This document shows positions 1 to 8,238 of a stretch of DNA of 64,000 nucleotides, one piece after another. The stretch is from assembly GCA_030752605.1 (NCBI GenBank), contig JASMDX010000003.1, forward strand, positions 1-64,000, read 5' to 3'. Position numbers and translations under genes: made by a program. Below the pieces are notes generated by a model. The model worked only from the letters and a program-made list of their open reading frames with translations, did no database searches and was not told where the DNA came from. How positions within the stretch are numbered: the stretch's first letter is position 1; each line of letters begins with the position of its first letter. The DNA comes from GCA-2731375 sp002731375. Its GTDB lineage: Bacteria > Pseudomonadota > Alphaproteobacteria > GCA-2731375.

Positions 1-24
1 TGTACCGCACCCGGTTTCCCGGAC
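1..24. repeat. IS3 element left terminal inverted repeat
   Basis: Begins TGTACCGCACCC. It pairs imperfectly with the copy at 1393-1417, with three mismatches and one extra base in the other copy. It lies beyond the end of OrfB. Confidence 0.7.
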
Positions 25-33
25 ACAAGTTTG

Positions 34-945
34 TCATGCGGCGGGTCTGACTGACAACACCGCATTCCACTTTTCCCTGGCCTGATTGGGGCTCAGGAAG
101 CCGTTCTTCTCGACCAGCCATTGGTCGTTGTAGCGGCCCACGAACTGGCGGACGGCATCCCGCAGTTCGTCGAGGTTCCGGTAGATGCGGCCATGGATGA
201 CCTGCTCCTTGAGCGTCCGATTGAACCGCTCGACGACGCCGTTGCCCTGCGGCTCGGCGACGAAGGAATAGGACGGATGGATGCCCCAGAACTTGATCTG
301 GTTGGTGAAGTGGTCCGACAGGTACTGGGTGCCGTGATCCATCCGCAAGCTGAGACCACGGGCGGCGCCGGCGGCGGTGGAGCCGTAGAGCCTCGCCAGC
401 CCCATCTTGATCGGCTCGCACGCGGCGAAGCGGTCACCCTTCTTGCACACGTGCCAGCCGACGCACTCCGCGTTCCAGTGATCCACCGCCGGGAATATCC
501 AGCCCCAGCCATCATCCAGGGTGAAGACCCGAACACCGTCCGTCCCCCACATGACGTTGGGGGCGTCGGTGATAATGGTGCCATCGTGAGTGCGGGCGTC
601 TCGACGGCGGGCACGGTGAGGCGAGAGCAGGTTGTTGTTGCGCATGATCCGGAGCACGCGCTTGCGCGACACGCGGATACCGTCGCGCACCCGCAGCCGG
701 GCCCAAACCTTGCGGAACCCCTCGCCCTCGAAGGGAGAGGCTTCCAGGTCGGCCTGGATGGCCGCCAGCAGGTTCTCGTCGGAGATTTTCGGCTTCGGGC
801 CACGACGCCCTGCCGGCAACTTCACGGGTTCAATCGTTTTTCGCTGCTGCCAGGCATAGAACGATGAACGGGGAACACCCCAGATCGCACAGACCCGCTC
901 CACACCGTAGACCAAGCCCGTGCCGGGGGAGGCCGCCCGGCTCAT
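34..945 (-). CDS. IS3-family transposase OrfB (DDE integrase-core)
   Basis: 303 residues, full length for an IS3 OrfB. The N-terminal part (about 10-110) carries the HTH_21-like region found before the catalytic core. The rve core follows, with the three acidic residues in MWGTDG, MDHGTQY and GNGVVERFNRTLKEQ (D, D, E). The ATG overlaps the OrfA stop as ATGA, so translation is probably coupled, or a -1 shift makes the OrfAB transposase. It catalyses excision and insertion of the element. No internal stops, so the copy may be active. Confidence 0.93.
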   Translation of the reverse strand: MSRAASPGTGLVYGVERVCAIWGVPRSSFYAWQQRKTIEPVKLPAGRRGPKPKISDENLLAAIQADLEASPFEGEGFRKVWARLRVRDGIRVSRKRVLRIMRNNNLLSPHRARRRDARTHDGTIITDAPNVMWGTDGVRVFTLDDGWGWIFPAVDHWNAECVGWHVCKKGDRFAACEPIKMGLARLYGSTAAGAARGLSLRMDHGTQYLSDHFTNQIKFWGIHPSYSFVAEPQGNGVVERFNRTLKEQVIHGRIYRNLDELRDAVRQFVGRYNDQWLVEKNGFLSPNQAREKWNAVLSVRPAA

Positions 946-1352
946 CGCCGCGACCTCTTGCGGGCCAAAGGGGCGGATTTCTCCCTCTTGGCCTCCAGCA
1001 GTTCCACCTGCATGGTCAATTCGCCGATCCGCTTCATGGCCGTGTCCAACTCTGCCTGCAGAGGATCACCCCGCCTTTCCTTCAAGCCCGTCTCCATTCC
1101 CGACACCGCCTTCTCACGCCAAGCCTCTAGGCGATACACCTCGACACCCAACTCCCGCGACAGAAGCTCCACGGGTTCACCACGGAGCAGGCGAAACACC
1201 GCCTCCTGCTTCCGTCTCACGGTCCATCGCTGCCCACGCTCCAGCGAACCGACCTGCAGGGCCTGGCCCGTGGAAAACGTGGACGAGCCTTGCTCGCCCT
1301 CGTTTACCACCGGCCCATCAACAGCAACATCCTTCTTGAAAATCTTATTCAT
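942..1352 (-). CDS. IS3-family transposase OrfA (helix-turn-helix)
   Basis: Small DNA-binding partner of OrfB. A helix-turn-helix region sits around WTVRRKQEAVFRLLRGEP and SRELGVEVYRLEAW, followed by a leucine-rich coiled coil (ELTMQVELLEAKRE) for multimerisation. The reading frame is open to 1373, but I prefer the ATG at 1352, which has AAGGAGG about 8 bases upstream, giving about 136 residues. It would recognise the terminal repeats. Its stop overlaps the OrfB start. Confidence 0.85.
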   Translation of the reverse strand: MNKIFKKDVAVDGPVVNEGEQGSSTFSTGQALQVGSLERGQRWTVRRKQEAVFRLLRGEPVELLSRELGVEVYRLEAWREKAVSGMETGLKERRGDPLQAELDTAMKRIGELTMQVELLEAKREKSAPLARKRSRR

Positions 1353-1392
1353 AAGGGAGTCCTCCTTGGACACTCAGTTAGCTCAATTCCAT

Positions 1393-1417
1393 GTCCAAGA
1401 AAACTGGGTCCGCTACA
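1393..1417. repeat. IS3 element right terminal inverted repeat
   Basis: The reverse complement begins TGTAGCGGACCC and matches bases 1-24 of the window. HD-GYP coding sequence restarts immediately after it. Confidence 0.7.
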
Positions 1418-2126
1418 GCATATCCAACATGCTTGAGGTCCGCGCCCTTCACAATGAACGGCTACGGCAAAACGAGATACTCGAAGCCAAGGTACGCGAG
1501 CGTACCATCGAGCTTCAAGAGCGCAACGAGGAACTGGAAAGAACCCGCCTTGAAATCATCCGCCGCTTGGGACGCGCCGGTGAGTACCGCGACAACGAAA
1601 CCGGCATGCATATCATCCGCATGAGCAAGGGCAGTCAACGGTTGGCGCTGGCGTCCGGTCTTAGCGAAACGCATGCCGAAATGATACTCCACGCCAGCCC
1701 CATGCACGATGTCGGCAAGATCGGCATTCCCGACCATATCTTGCTCAAACCCGGCAAGCTAGAGCCTGGCGAATGGGAGATCATGAAAACCCACGTCGAG
1801 ATCGGCTGCGACATCATCGGCGATCAAGACAGCAGCCTGATGCGGATGGCTCGGGCAATTGCCCTCACTCATCACGAAAAATGGGATGGCTTGGGATATC
1901 CCAACGCCATCAAGGGCGGGGAAATACCCATCGAGGGGCGCATATCGGCTATATGCGATGTTTTCGACGCGTTGACGTCGGACCAAAGGCATGGGCCGTG
2001 GACGAAGCGGTAACCTTCATTAACGAGCAGGCTGGCAAACACTTCGATCCGGAACTGGTGCGTCTATTCAACGAGGTGTTACCGGACATTCTGAAAATCC
2101 GGGAACAGTATGCCGATCAATCTTGA
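1418..2126 (+). pseudogene. HD-GYP domain signalling protein, 5' end lost to IS insertion and 3' part frameshifted
   Basis: The remaining part encodes a coiled coil (EAKVRERTIELQERNEELE) and most of an HD-GYP c-di-GMP phosphodiesterase domain: ETGMHIIRMS, the HD pair in SPMHDVGKIGIP, and HHEKWDGLGYP. The reading frame ends at 2013 in TSDQRHGPWTKR. The expected continuation (AWAVDEAVTFINEQAGKHFD) is present in another frame up to 2126. Comparison with the family pattern TS(D/E)RPYKKAW indicates that 10 bases are missing near 1983. The N-terminal (probably receiver) part would lie left of the IS, outside the window. No ribosome-binding site precedes the fragment, so it is almost certainly inactive. 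Confidence 0.85.
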
Positions 2127-2133
2127 AAGGCTC

Positions 2134-2553
2134 TCAATTGCCGGGAATGACGACGGGAATGGGCAGGTCCTTGTTTCTCCGCGCCTCCGGGTTGTCGACC
2201 AGAATCTCCAAATTTTCGATCAGATAACTGACCACGCCGTCCTGGAACTCCTCGCGGACCAACGACCAAGTGACAAACAACCCGCCGTGGATTTCCCTGT
2301 CCATGATCTCATCGTTGCCGGCGAGATCGTGCAGGGCCTTGGCCAGGTCCTTGGCCCGGCCCACGTAGACCCACTTCGGACGCATGCCGGCGTGCCAGAT
2401 GATGTAAACGGCGGAAACGCCGGTTAGACCCGCTTCCTCGGGATCAAGGTTGAGCAAATGGTAAAACCCGCCGCTGGGTGATTTCACCCAATCGGCATCC
2501 TGGGGAGGACCGGCGGCAAGTTCTTCGTACGATAAATCGCTGAAAATCGACAT
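2134..2553 (-). CDS. GIY-YIG-like domain protein
   Basis: 139 residues from the ATG at 2553; the open frame extends to 2634, but MSIFSDLSYEELA looks like the natural N-terminus. The middle, GVSAVYIIWHAG then WVYVGRAKDLAKALHDL, resembles the two-strand core (YII...YVG) and following helix of a GIY-YIG fold. The expected downstream acid could be in the VREEFQDGVVSYLIENLE segment. GIY-YIG proteins are mostly nucleases, but small stand-alone versions are poorly characterised and function here is unknown. It converges on the HD-GYP remnant. Confidence 0.5.
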   Translation of the reverse strand: MSIFSDLSYEELAAGPPQDADWVKSPSGGFYHLLNLDPEEAGLTGVSAVYIIWHAGMRPKWVYVGRAKDLAKALHDLAGNDEIMDREIHGGLFVTWSLVREEFQDGVVSYLIENLEILVDNPEARRNKDLPIPVVIPGN

Positions 2554-2750
2554 CCGTTCGACGACTCCAGTCGGATTTTCACGCCATTTCCATTTTCCCG
2601 GCCGGCGCCGGCATAAAAATCGGCATGCGGACACAGGCCGAAAAACTCCAACACCGTGATCCAGGAATAATAAAGATGATAATCAATAGTTGGAAAATGG
2701 TTAATATTCCAAAAATTCATCCAGTAAATTTCCATTGAGTTGAACCCGCG

Positions 2751-3302
2751 ATGGATGGCCAAGCGATGATTGTGGAAATGTCGGTTGTCGCCGCCGTGTT
2801 GGCGGCCGTCGCGCTGATCGCCGCTTACACGTTGATCACCGGCAGTCCGCCGATGCCGACGTCGGCGAAAGTGAAAGCGGCCATGCTGGCGGCCATCCCC
2901 GGCGGCTTCGAAGGGACGGTTTTTGAACTGGGGTCGGGATGGGGAACGTTGGCTTTCGCCCTCGCCAAGCGGTTCCCCAAGAGCCAAGTGGTGGCTTGTG
3001 AGCTGTCGCCGGCGCCGTGGCTGTTTTCCAAGTTGCGCCAAGCTCTGGAGCGGCTGCCCAACCTTACCATCCGGCGGATGGATTTCCATTCCCTATCGCT
3101 ACGAGAGGCGGCGCTGACGGTCTGCTACCTGCACCCCGGCGGCATGCAAAAACTCAAGCTCAAACTAGAGGCCGAACTACCTTCGGGAGCCTTGGTGCTC
3201 TGCAACTTCTTCGCCGTTCAGGGATGGCGACCGGAAGCCGTCACCACGGTCGACGACTCCCACTACAGCAAAGTCTACCTTTACCGGATAACCCGGCGAT
3301 AG
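2751..3302 (+). CDS. membrane-anchored SAM-dependent methyltransferase, FAM173/ATPSCKMT-like
   Basis: 183 residues. One N-terminal hydrophobic segment (about 8-29) is followed by a compact class I methyltransferase domain with motif I VFELGSGWGTLAFALA, an acidic residue after strand 2 (ACELSP) and a strand-4 region DFHSLSLREAALTVCYL. The pattern of a PTS-like start, ELGSG motif, ELP before a late strand and a WRPE segment resembles the FAM173 family, whose eukaryotic members methylate lysines of mitochondrial carriers and ATP synthase subunit c. The family assignment is from memory of the sequence pattern. It is followed by a tandem hairpin repeat that separates it from the convergent pntB. 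Confidence 0.6.
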   Translation: MDGQAMIVEMSVVAAVLAAVALIAAYTLITGSPPMPTSAKVKAAMLAAIPGGFEGTVFELGSGWGTLAFALAKRFPKSQVVACELSPAPWLFSKLRQALERLPNLTIRRMDFHSLSLREAALTVCYLHPGGMQKLKLKLEAELPSGALVLCNFFAVQGWRPEAVTTVDDSHYSKVYLYRITRR

Positions 3303-3426
3303 TGCAAATCCCCAGCGGATGGACTCATCCGCGACGACGTATTTGCATTTAAAACAGATAGATAGTGCAAATCCCGAGCGGATGGACCCATCCGCGACGA
3401 CGTATTTGCATTTAAAACAGATAGAT
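3301..3426. repeat. two tandem 63-bp copies of a hairpin-forming repeat between convergent genes
   Basis: Unit 1 (3301-3363) and unit 2 (3364-3426) are almost identical (CCCCAGCGG versus CCCGAGCGG, and GGACTC versus GGACCC). Each contains the nested inverted pairs TGCAAAT...ATTTGCA and GCGGATG...CATCCGC, so each can fold into a hairpin. It lies between the stop of the methyltransferase gene and the stop of pntB, where a bidirectional terminator or REP-type element would be expected. Confidence 0.85.
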
Positions 3427-3434
3427 AGAGCATT

Positions 3435-4829
3435 TCACAGTGCCTGGACGATCTCCTCGGTCATCTTTTTGGCGTCGCTGAACAACATCATGGTGTTGTC
3501 GCGGAAGAACAGTTCGTTGTCGACGCCGGCGTAGCCGGTGGCCAGCGAGCGCTTGACGAACAGCACGGTGTTGGCCTTGTCGACATCGAGAACGGGCATG
3601 CCGTAGATGGGGCTGCTGGAATCGTTTTTGGCGGCCGGATTGGTGACGTCGTTGGCGCCGATGACGAAGGCTACGTCGGCGGCGGCGAATTCGTGGTTGA
3701 TCGCGTCGAGCTCGAAGACCTCGTCATAAGGGACGTTGGCCTCGGCCAGCAGGACGTTCATATGGCCGGGCATGCGGCCGGCCACCGGATGAATGGCGTA
3801 AGACACTTCGACGCCGTTTTCCTTCAAGCTGTCGGCCATCTCCCGCAAGGCGTGCTGGGCCTGGGCTACCGCCATGCCGTAGCCGGGGACGATGATGACC
3901 TTGGAGGCGTTTTTCAAGATGAAGGCGGCGTCGGCGGCGGTTCCCGACTTGGCCGACCTGTCGGCGTCGACGTCGGTGGCGCCGCCCGGCGCCGCCGACG
4001 CGCCGCCAAAACCACCCAAGAGGACGTTGAAAATGGAGCGGTTCATGCCCTTGCACATGATGTAGCTCAAGATGGCGCCGCTGGAACCGACCAAGGCGCC
4101 GGTGATGATCAGGGCGGTGTTGGCAAGCGTGAAGCCGATGCCGGCCGCCGCCCAACCCGAGTACGAGTTGAGCATGGAAATGACCACCGGCATATCGGCG
4201 CCGCCGATGGGAATGATGAGCAAAACGCCGATGGCGAACGACAGCAGCACCAGCAACCAGAAAGCGATATAGGACTCGGTGTTTGCGAATAAGACGATTA
4301 TAATCACGATGAAGAAGCCGAGCATCGCGTTCAACTGGTGCTGCCCCGTGAAGGTGATGGGAGCGCCGCTCATGATCGCTTGCAGCTTGGCGAAAGCGAT
4401 CGCCGAGCCGGAAAAGGTGATGGCGCCGATGGCGGTTCCCAGGCTCATTTCGATCAGGCTGGCTTGGGCGATGGAGTCTCGGACGCCGATGCGGTAGGCC
4501 TCCGGATGATAGAGCGCCGCCGCCGCCACCAACACCGCCGCCAAGCCGACCAGACTGTGGAAGGCGGCGACAAGCTGCGGCAACGCCGTCATCTGGATCC
4601 TGAGCGCCACCACGGTGCCGACGGTGCCGCCGATGATCATGCCGGTGATGATCATCGGGAAACTGACGACGCCGGGCGCCATCGTCGTGGTGGCGATGGC
4701 GATGATCATGCCGGCGACGCCGTAGAGGTTGCCATTGCGGGCCGTTTCCGGCGAGCTCAGTCCCCGGAGCGCCATGATGAAACAGATCGCCGCGATCAGG
4801 TAGGCTAAACCGGTCAGATTAGCACTCAT
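3435..4829 (-). CDS. pntB: NAD(P) transhydrogenase subunit beta
   Basis: 464 residues, normal length. It is the membrane and NADP(H)-binding subunit that couples hydride transfer between NADH and NADP+ to proton flow across the inner membrane. Residues 1 to about 260 form a series of hydrophobic helices. The C-terminal domain III (about 290-464) shows the NADP fingerprint GYGMAVAQAQ, then RMPGHMNVLLAEA and GANDVTNPAAKND. It is third gene of the pntAA-pntAB-pntB operon, 13 bases after pntAB. The stop is next to the tandem hairpin repeat. Confidence 0.96.
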   Translation of the reverse strand: MSANLTGLAYLIAAICFIMALRGLSSPETARNGNLYGVAGMIIAIATTTMAPGVVSFPMIITGMIIGGTVGTVVALRIQMTALPQLVAAFHSLVGLAAVLVAAAALYHPEAYRIGVRDSIAQASLIEMSLGTAIGAITFSGSAIAFAKLQAIMSGAPITFTGQHQLNAMLGFFIVIIIVLFANTESYIAFWLLVLLSFAIGVLLIIPIGGADMPVVISMLNSYSGWAAAGIGFTLANTALIITGALVGSSGAILSYIMCKGMNRSIFNVLLGGFGGASAAPGGATDVDADRSAKSGTAADAAFILKNASKVIIVPGYGMAVAQAQHALREMADSLKENGVEVSYAIHPVAGRMPGHMNVLLAEANVPYDEVFELDAINHEFAAADVAFVIGANDVTNPAAKNDSSSPIYGMPVLDVDKANTVLFVKRSLATGYAGVDNELFFRDNTMMLFSDAKKMTEEIVQAL

Positions 4830-4842
4830 GAAGCCGGCCCCT

Positions 4843-5277
4843 TTATTTCCTCTTCTTGAACATGGCCAGCATGCGCTGGGTGACGATGAAGCCGCCGAAG
4901 ATGTTGACGGAAGCCAAGGTCACGGCGAGGAAACCCATGATCTTGGAAAAGTCCACATCGGCGGGACCGGCGGCCAACAGGCCGCCAACGATGATCACCG
5001 AGGAGATAGCGTTGGTGACGCTCATTAGCGGCGAGTGAAGCGCCGGCGTGACACTCCAAACGACATAGAAGCCGATCAGGCAGGCGAGGGCAAAAATCGT
5101 GAACATGAACAGGAACGGATCGCCGCCCGCCGCCCCTAGGCTTTGGGCGGCGACAAGCTGGCCCGCCTCGCCGGCGATCTTCGCCGTTTCGCCGGCGATC
5201 TTCGCCGCCTGATCGGCCAGCTTCGCCGCCTCGGTGGCGATTTTGGCGGAATGCTCGGCTAGCGTTTCCGGGTTCAT
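4843..5277 (-). CDS. pntAB: NAD(P) transhydrogenase subunit alpha part 2 (membrane)
   Basis: 144 residues. The C-terminal part forms the membrane helices of the split alpha subunit (LFMFTIFALACLIGFYVVW, ALHSPLMSVTNAISSVIIVG, IMGFLAVTLASVNIFGGFIV) and ends in the usual basic tail. Residues about 8-42 are an unusual Ala/Lys-rich repeat (AKIATEAAKLADQAAKIAGE followed by two AKIAGE-type units), which may be an amphipathic helix. It starts 2 bases after the pntAA stop. The three-gene split is typical of Rhodospirillum-type alphaproteobacteria. Confidence 0.93.
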   Translation of the reverse strand: MNPETLAEHSAKIATEAAKLADQAAKIAGETAKIAGEAGQLVAAQSLGAAGGDPFLFMFTIFALACLIGFYVVWSVTPALHSPLMSVTNAISSVIIVGGLLAAGPADVDFSKIMGFLAVTLASVNIFGGFIVTQRMLAMFKKRK

Positions 5278-5279
5278 GG

Positions 5280-6470
5280 CTAATTTCCTTTTTTCATGGG
5301 CGAGGATATTTTAGCCGCCGAGGCTTTCGCCAGCATGGGATGCACGACCTTGCCGGCGCGGCAGACCAGGGTGCCGGTGATGGTTTCGTCCAGCCAGTCG
5401 ATGTTGAGCGTCTTCGTCTCCTTGTCGACGTGGGGGCTGATGAAATTGAACAGGTTCTTGGCATAAAGGGCGCTGGCGTCCTCGGCCAGACGCGCCGGGA
5501 CGTTGTCGAAGCCGACGATCTTGACCCCATGCTTCTCGACCACCTTGCCGAGCTGGCTCAGTGGACAGTTGCCGCCGGCCTCGACCGCGAGATCGACGAT
5601 CACCGATCCCGGCATCATGCTTTCGACCATTTCCTCGCTGACCAGGACCGGCGCCGGGCGGCCCGGAATCAGCGCCGTGGTGATGACGATATCCTGTTTC
5701 TTGATATGTTCGGCGACCACCTCTTTTTGCTTTTGGAAGTACTGCGGCGGCATTTCCTTGGCGTAGCCGCCCTCGGTCTGGGCGTCTTTTTCCATCTCGG
5801 GATCGATGACGAGGAATTTCCCGCCCAGGCTTTCCACTTGTTCCTTGGTCGCCGGGCGCACGTCGGTGGCGGTGACGACGGCGCCTAGACGCTTGGCCGT
5901 GGCGATGGCCTGCAGACCGGCGACGCCGACGCCCATGATGAAAACCTTGGCCGGCGCCACCATGCCGGCGGCCGTCATCATCATCGGGAAGACGCGGCCG
6001 AACTCGGACGCGGCGTCCAGAACCGCCTTGTATCCGGACAGATTGGATTGGCTCGACAGCACGTCCATGCTCTGCGCGCGGGAGATCCTGGGCATCAGTT
6101 CCATAGCGAAGGCGGTGATGTCGGCGGCGGCGTAGGCCTCCACATCCTTCGGGTTGCCAAGCGCGCCCAGATTGGCGATGAGGATGGCGCCTTTTTTCAT
6201 TTTCGCCAGTTCGTTGCTGTCCTCGCCGCCCTCGACAATGGGTCTTTGCACCTTGAGAACGACATCGGCATCCTTGAGCGTCGCCGCCGCGTCCTTGGCG
6301 ATGAGGGCGCCGGCGCCCCGGAAAGCGGCGTCGGAATAGGAGGCGCCGGCGCCGGCGCCTTGCTCGACGACGACATCGAAGCCGAAGCCGGATAATTTTT
6401 TGACCACTTCCGGCGAGGACGCGACCCGCCTTTCACCAGGGCGGCGTTCCTTGGGGATAGCGATTTTCAT
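5280..6470 (-). CDS. pntAA: NAD(P) transhydrogenase subunit alpha part 1 (NAD-binding)
   Basis: 396 residues: the soluble NAD(H)-binding domain I of transhydrogenase. It begins MKIAIPKERRPGERRVASSP as in the alanine dehydrogenase/PNT family. It has the Rossmann motif GVGVAGLQAIATAKRLGA followed by DVRPATKEQVESLGG, and the PNT region VEAGGNCPLSQ. It is first in the operon, and its promoter should lie in the 6471-6620 interval, where a small palindrome is present at 6549-6563. Confidence 0.96.
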   Translation of the reverse strand: MKIAIPKERRPGERRVASSPEVVKKLSGFGFDVVVEQGAGAGASYSDAAFRGAGALIAKDAAATLKDADVVLKVQRPIVEGGEDSNELAKMKKGAILIANLGALGNPKDVEAYAAADITAFAMELMPRISRAQSMDVLSSQSNLSGYKAVLDAASEFGRVFPMMMTAAGMVAPAKVFIMGVGVAGLQAIATAKRLGAVVTATDVRPATKEQVESLGGKFLVIDPEMEKDAQTEGGYAKEMPPQYFQKQKEVVAEHIKKQDIVITTALIPGRPAPVLVSEEMVESMMPGSVIVDLAVEAGGNCPLSQLGKVVEKHGVKIVGFDNVPARLAEDASALYAKNLFNFISPHVDKETKTLNIDWLDETITGTLVCRAGKVVHPMLAKASAAKISSPMKKGN

Positions 6471-6548
6471 GAGAGGTTGATCCCTGGATTTCCTCCGGGT
6501 GAATAGCCTTGCGGCGTTTATGCCCTTTCCGGCATCGATTCACAAGGG

Positions 6549-6563
6549 TTCGATTATATCGAA
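6549..6563. promoter_or_regulatory. small palindrome upstream of pntAA
   Basis: TTCGAT-TAT-ATCGAA, perfect 6-base arms, about 80 bases before the pntAA start. Possible operator; no family can be named. Confidence 0.25.
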
Positions 6564-6622
6564 AATGCGTTCCGCCCGGCGCCATGGCGGCCAATGAAAC
6601 CACCGGGATTTCATGCCGGCGG

Positions 6623-6751
6623 TTACGTTTCCCGCTTCGCCAGGTCGCTGTCGCCGATGATGTCGCGGCGCCGGTCGGGATCGCCCTCGTGAAATATCAC
6701 CTGGCCCTTCTGGTAAAGCTCTTTTTTCAGTTTTTTGCCTGGAAAGGACAT
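6623..6751 (-). CDS. 42-residue ORF resembling the start of a cyclic-nucleotide-binding domain
   Basis: A short frame encoding MSFPGKKLKKELYQKGQV followed by IFHEGDPDRRRDIIGDSD. The stretch KGQVIFHEGDP matches the entry strand of a CRP/cNMP-binding domain and closely resembles AGNVIFQEGDP in the large protein at 19440-21302. The phosphate-binding cassette is absent, so it cannot bind a nucleotide in the usual way. A GGGGTGG-like element lies about 8 bases before the ATG. It could be a small real gene or the remnant of a domain. It lies between the start of pntAA and the end of the UbiB-like gene. Confidence 0.35.
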   Translation of the reverse strand: MSFPGKKLKKELYQKGQVIFHEGDPDRRRDIIGDSDLAKRET

Positions 6752-6833
6752 GATCGCGCCACCCCGGAAAAACCGCCGGCCGAATCGACGCCGAGTCTAT
6801 TCGCGCCGCCATGCCGGAGCCAAGGGAATTGGG

Positions 6834-8186
6834 TTATTCCGAGGCCGGAACGCCGGCCATTTTCAGGGCCTTTTTCTGGTTTTGGCCCAGTGCCGTCTCG
6901 TCGAAGCTGTCGATCAGGCCATGGAACAGGCGGTGCCAGTTGACCTCCGCTTTCAGGTGCATGAACACGCTCCCCAAACCGATGGCGGCGCGGTCCATGA
7001 GCAGGAACTCGCGTGGCGGCTTGACGCCGCCCAGCCGCCGCAGCTCCTTGTGGACCTTGGCCGCCACCTCGGCTCCGTACATGACGCCTTTCTTCATCTG
7101 GATGGTCCGCGCCCGGTCCTCCATCAGCGGCCCGTAAAGGAATCGCGCCCAATGATCGAGAACCTCGATCATCTCCCGGCTTAAGTCCCGAAACCCCCAG
7201 GTTTCGTAAGCATGCACGGCGAGCTCCCGGTCATCGTCGCGCAAGGCCTTGTAGAGTTTGATGACGGCGCCGATGAAGACGGGTTTGAAGACACGGATGC
7301 AACCGAAATCCAAGAGGTTGATCGAGTGGTCGGCGCGTACCGTGTAATTGCCCAGGTGCGGGTCGCCGTGGAGGACGCCGTAGCAATAGAAGGGCAGGTA
7401 CCAGGCCCGAAACATGTTTAAGGCAACGGCGTTGCGGGCCTTGATGGGCTTGTCCACGAAATCGAGCAGGGGGATGCCGTCGAGCCATGACATGGTCAGT
7501 AGCCGGCCGGTGCAAAGGTCGGGCAGCGTTTTCGGGACATGGACCCCCGCTTCGTCCCGGTGAATTCTGTTGAAGAGATCCATGTTGCGGGCTTCACGCC
7601 GGTAGTCCAGTTCCTCGTGCAAGCGGACCGAAAGCTCGGTGTGAATCTCCCTTGGGTCGATGGCGGGGTTGGAACGGCGGTAGACGGAAAAAACCAATTT
7701 CAGTTGCCTGAGGTCCGCTTCGACCACCGACGCCATGTCCGGATATTGCAGTTTGCAAGCGAGCATGCGGCCGTCATGCCCGGTGGCGCGGTGGACCTGA
7801 CCCAGCGACGCCGCCGCCGCCGCGGCATGCTCGAAGGAGGCGAACATTTCTTGCCAGCGGGGCCCCAATTCGGCGGCCATGCGGCGCTTGGCGAAGGCCC
7901 AGCCCATGGAAGGCGCGCCGGACTGGAGCCGGGCCAACTGCAGTGCGTATTCCTCGGGCAGGACGTCGGGTACGGTGGCGAGGATTTGCGCCACTTTCAT
8001 CAGCGGCCCTTTCAACGTGCCCAGGGCCGCCGTCAACTCGGCGGCGTGCTCGTCCTTATCCACGGGCAGACCGAAAAAGCGCTTGCCGGCGAACCGCGTC
8101 GCCGCGCCGCCGACCGCCGTGCTGACCTTGGCGTAGCGCTTGACCCTCCCGCCCAGGCTGTGTTTGTCGCCTTGTTTTGCGTTCAT
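6834..8186 (-). CDS. ABC1/UbiB-family kinase-like protein
   Basis: About 450 residues from the ATG at 8186 (a GTG at 8216 would add ten residues). Family hallmarks are a KxGQ-type segment (LKGPLMKVAQILA), the alanine-rich loop before SLGQVHRA, LHEELDYRREARNM, the catalytic loop HGDPHLGNY and the metal motif LLDFGCIRVF. UbiB/COQ8 relatives support ubiquinone synthesis or other lipid metabolism through an atypical ATPase activity. This member is one of the soluble-looking forms, with no clear C-terminal transmembrane pair. Its substrate is unknown. It follows pepF, separated by a strong inverted repeat. Confidence 0.85.
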   Translation of the reverse strand: MNAKQGDKHSLGGRVKRYAKVSTAVGGAATRFAGKRFFGLPVDKDEHAAELTAALGTLKGPLMKVAQILATVPDVLPEEYALQLARLQSGAPSMGWAFAKRRMAAELGPRWQEMFASFEHAAAAAASLGQVHRATGHDGRMLACKLQYPDMASVVEADLRQLKLVFSVYRRSNPAIDPREIHTELSVRLHEELDYRREARNMDLFNRIHRDEAGVHVPKTLPDLCTGRLLTMSWLDGIPLLDFVDKPIKARNAVALNMFRAWYLPFYCYGVLHGDPHLGNYTVRADHSINLLDFGCIRVFKPVFIGAVIKLYKALRDDDRELAVHAYETWGFRDLSREMIEVLDHWARFLYGPLMEDRARTIQMKKGVMYGAEVAAKVHKELRRLGGVKPPREFLLMDRAAIGLGSVFMHLKAEVNWHRLFHGLIDSFDETALGQNQKKALKMAGVPASE

Positions 8187-8238
8187 GGAACCCACTTCGC
8201 GGGATCGATCAACCACGATCCGTTCTACAACAATTAAG

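Larger units (their letters stand above)
1..1417 (-). mobile_element. IS3-family insertion sequence, complete, ends at window base 1
   Basis: About 1.4 kb. It encodes OrfA and OrfB on the minus strand, overlapping by ATGA with OrfB in the -1 frame, the usual IS3-family arrangement. Imperfect terminal inverted repeats of about 24-25 bp are visible: the first 24 bases of the window match the reverse complement of 1393-1417, both ending in TGTA and sharing CG, ACCC, GTTT and GGAC blocks. The element splits an HD-GYP gene whose 3' part resumes at 1418. The target-site duplication cannot be checked because the left flank is outside the window. Confidence 0.85.

Noticed and set aside
121..867. 248-codon plus-strand open frame
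   Set aside because: Antisense of the IS3 OrfB; the DDE motifs prove the other strand.
958..1417. Upstream extension of the HD-GYP frame through the IS
   Set aside because: This part is antisense IS DNA that happens to be open in the same frame; it is not the original N-terminus.
3301..3426. CRISPR-like array
   Set aside because: Only two directly adjacent units, with no spacers between them and no cas genes.
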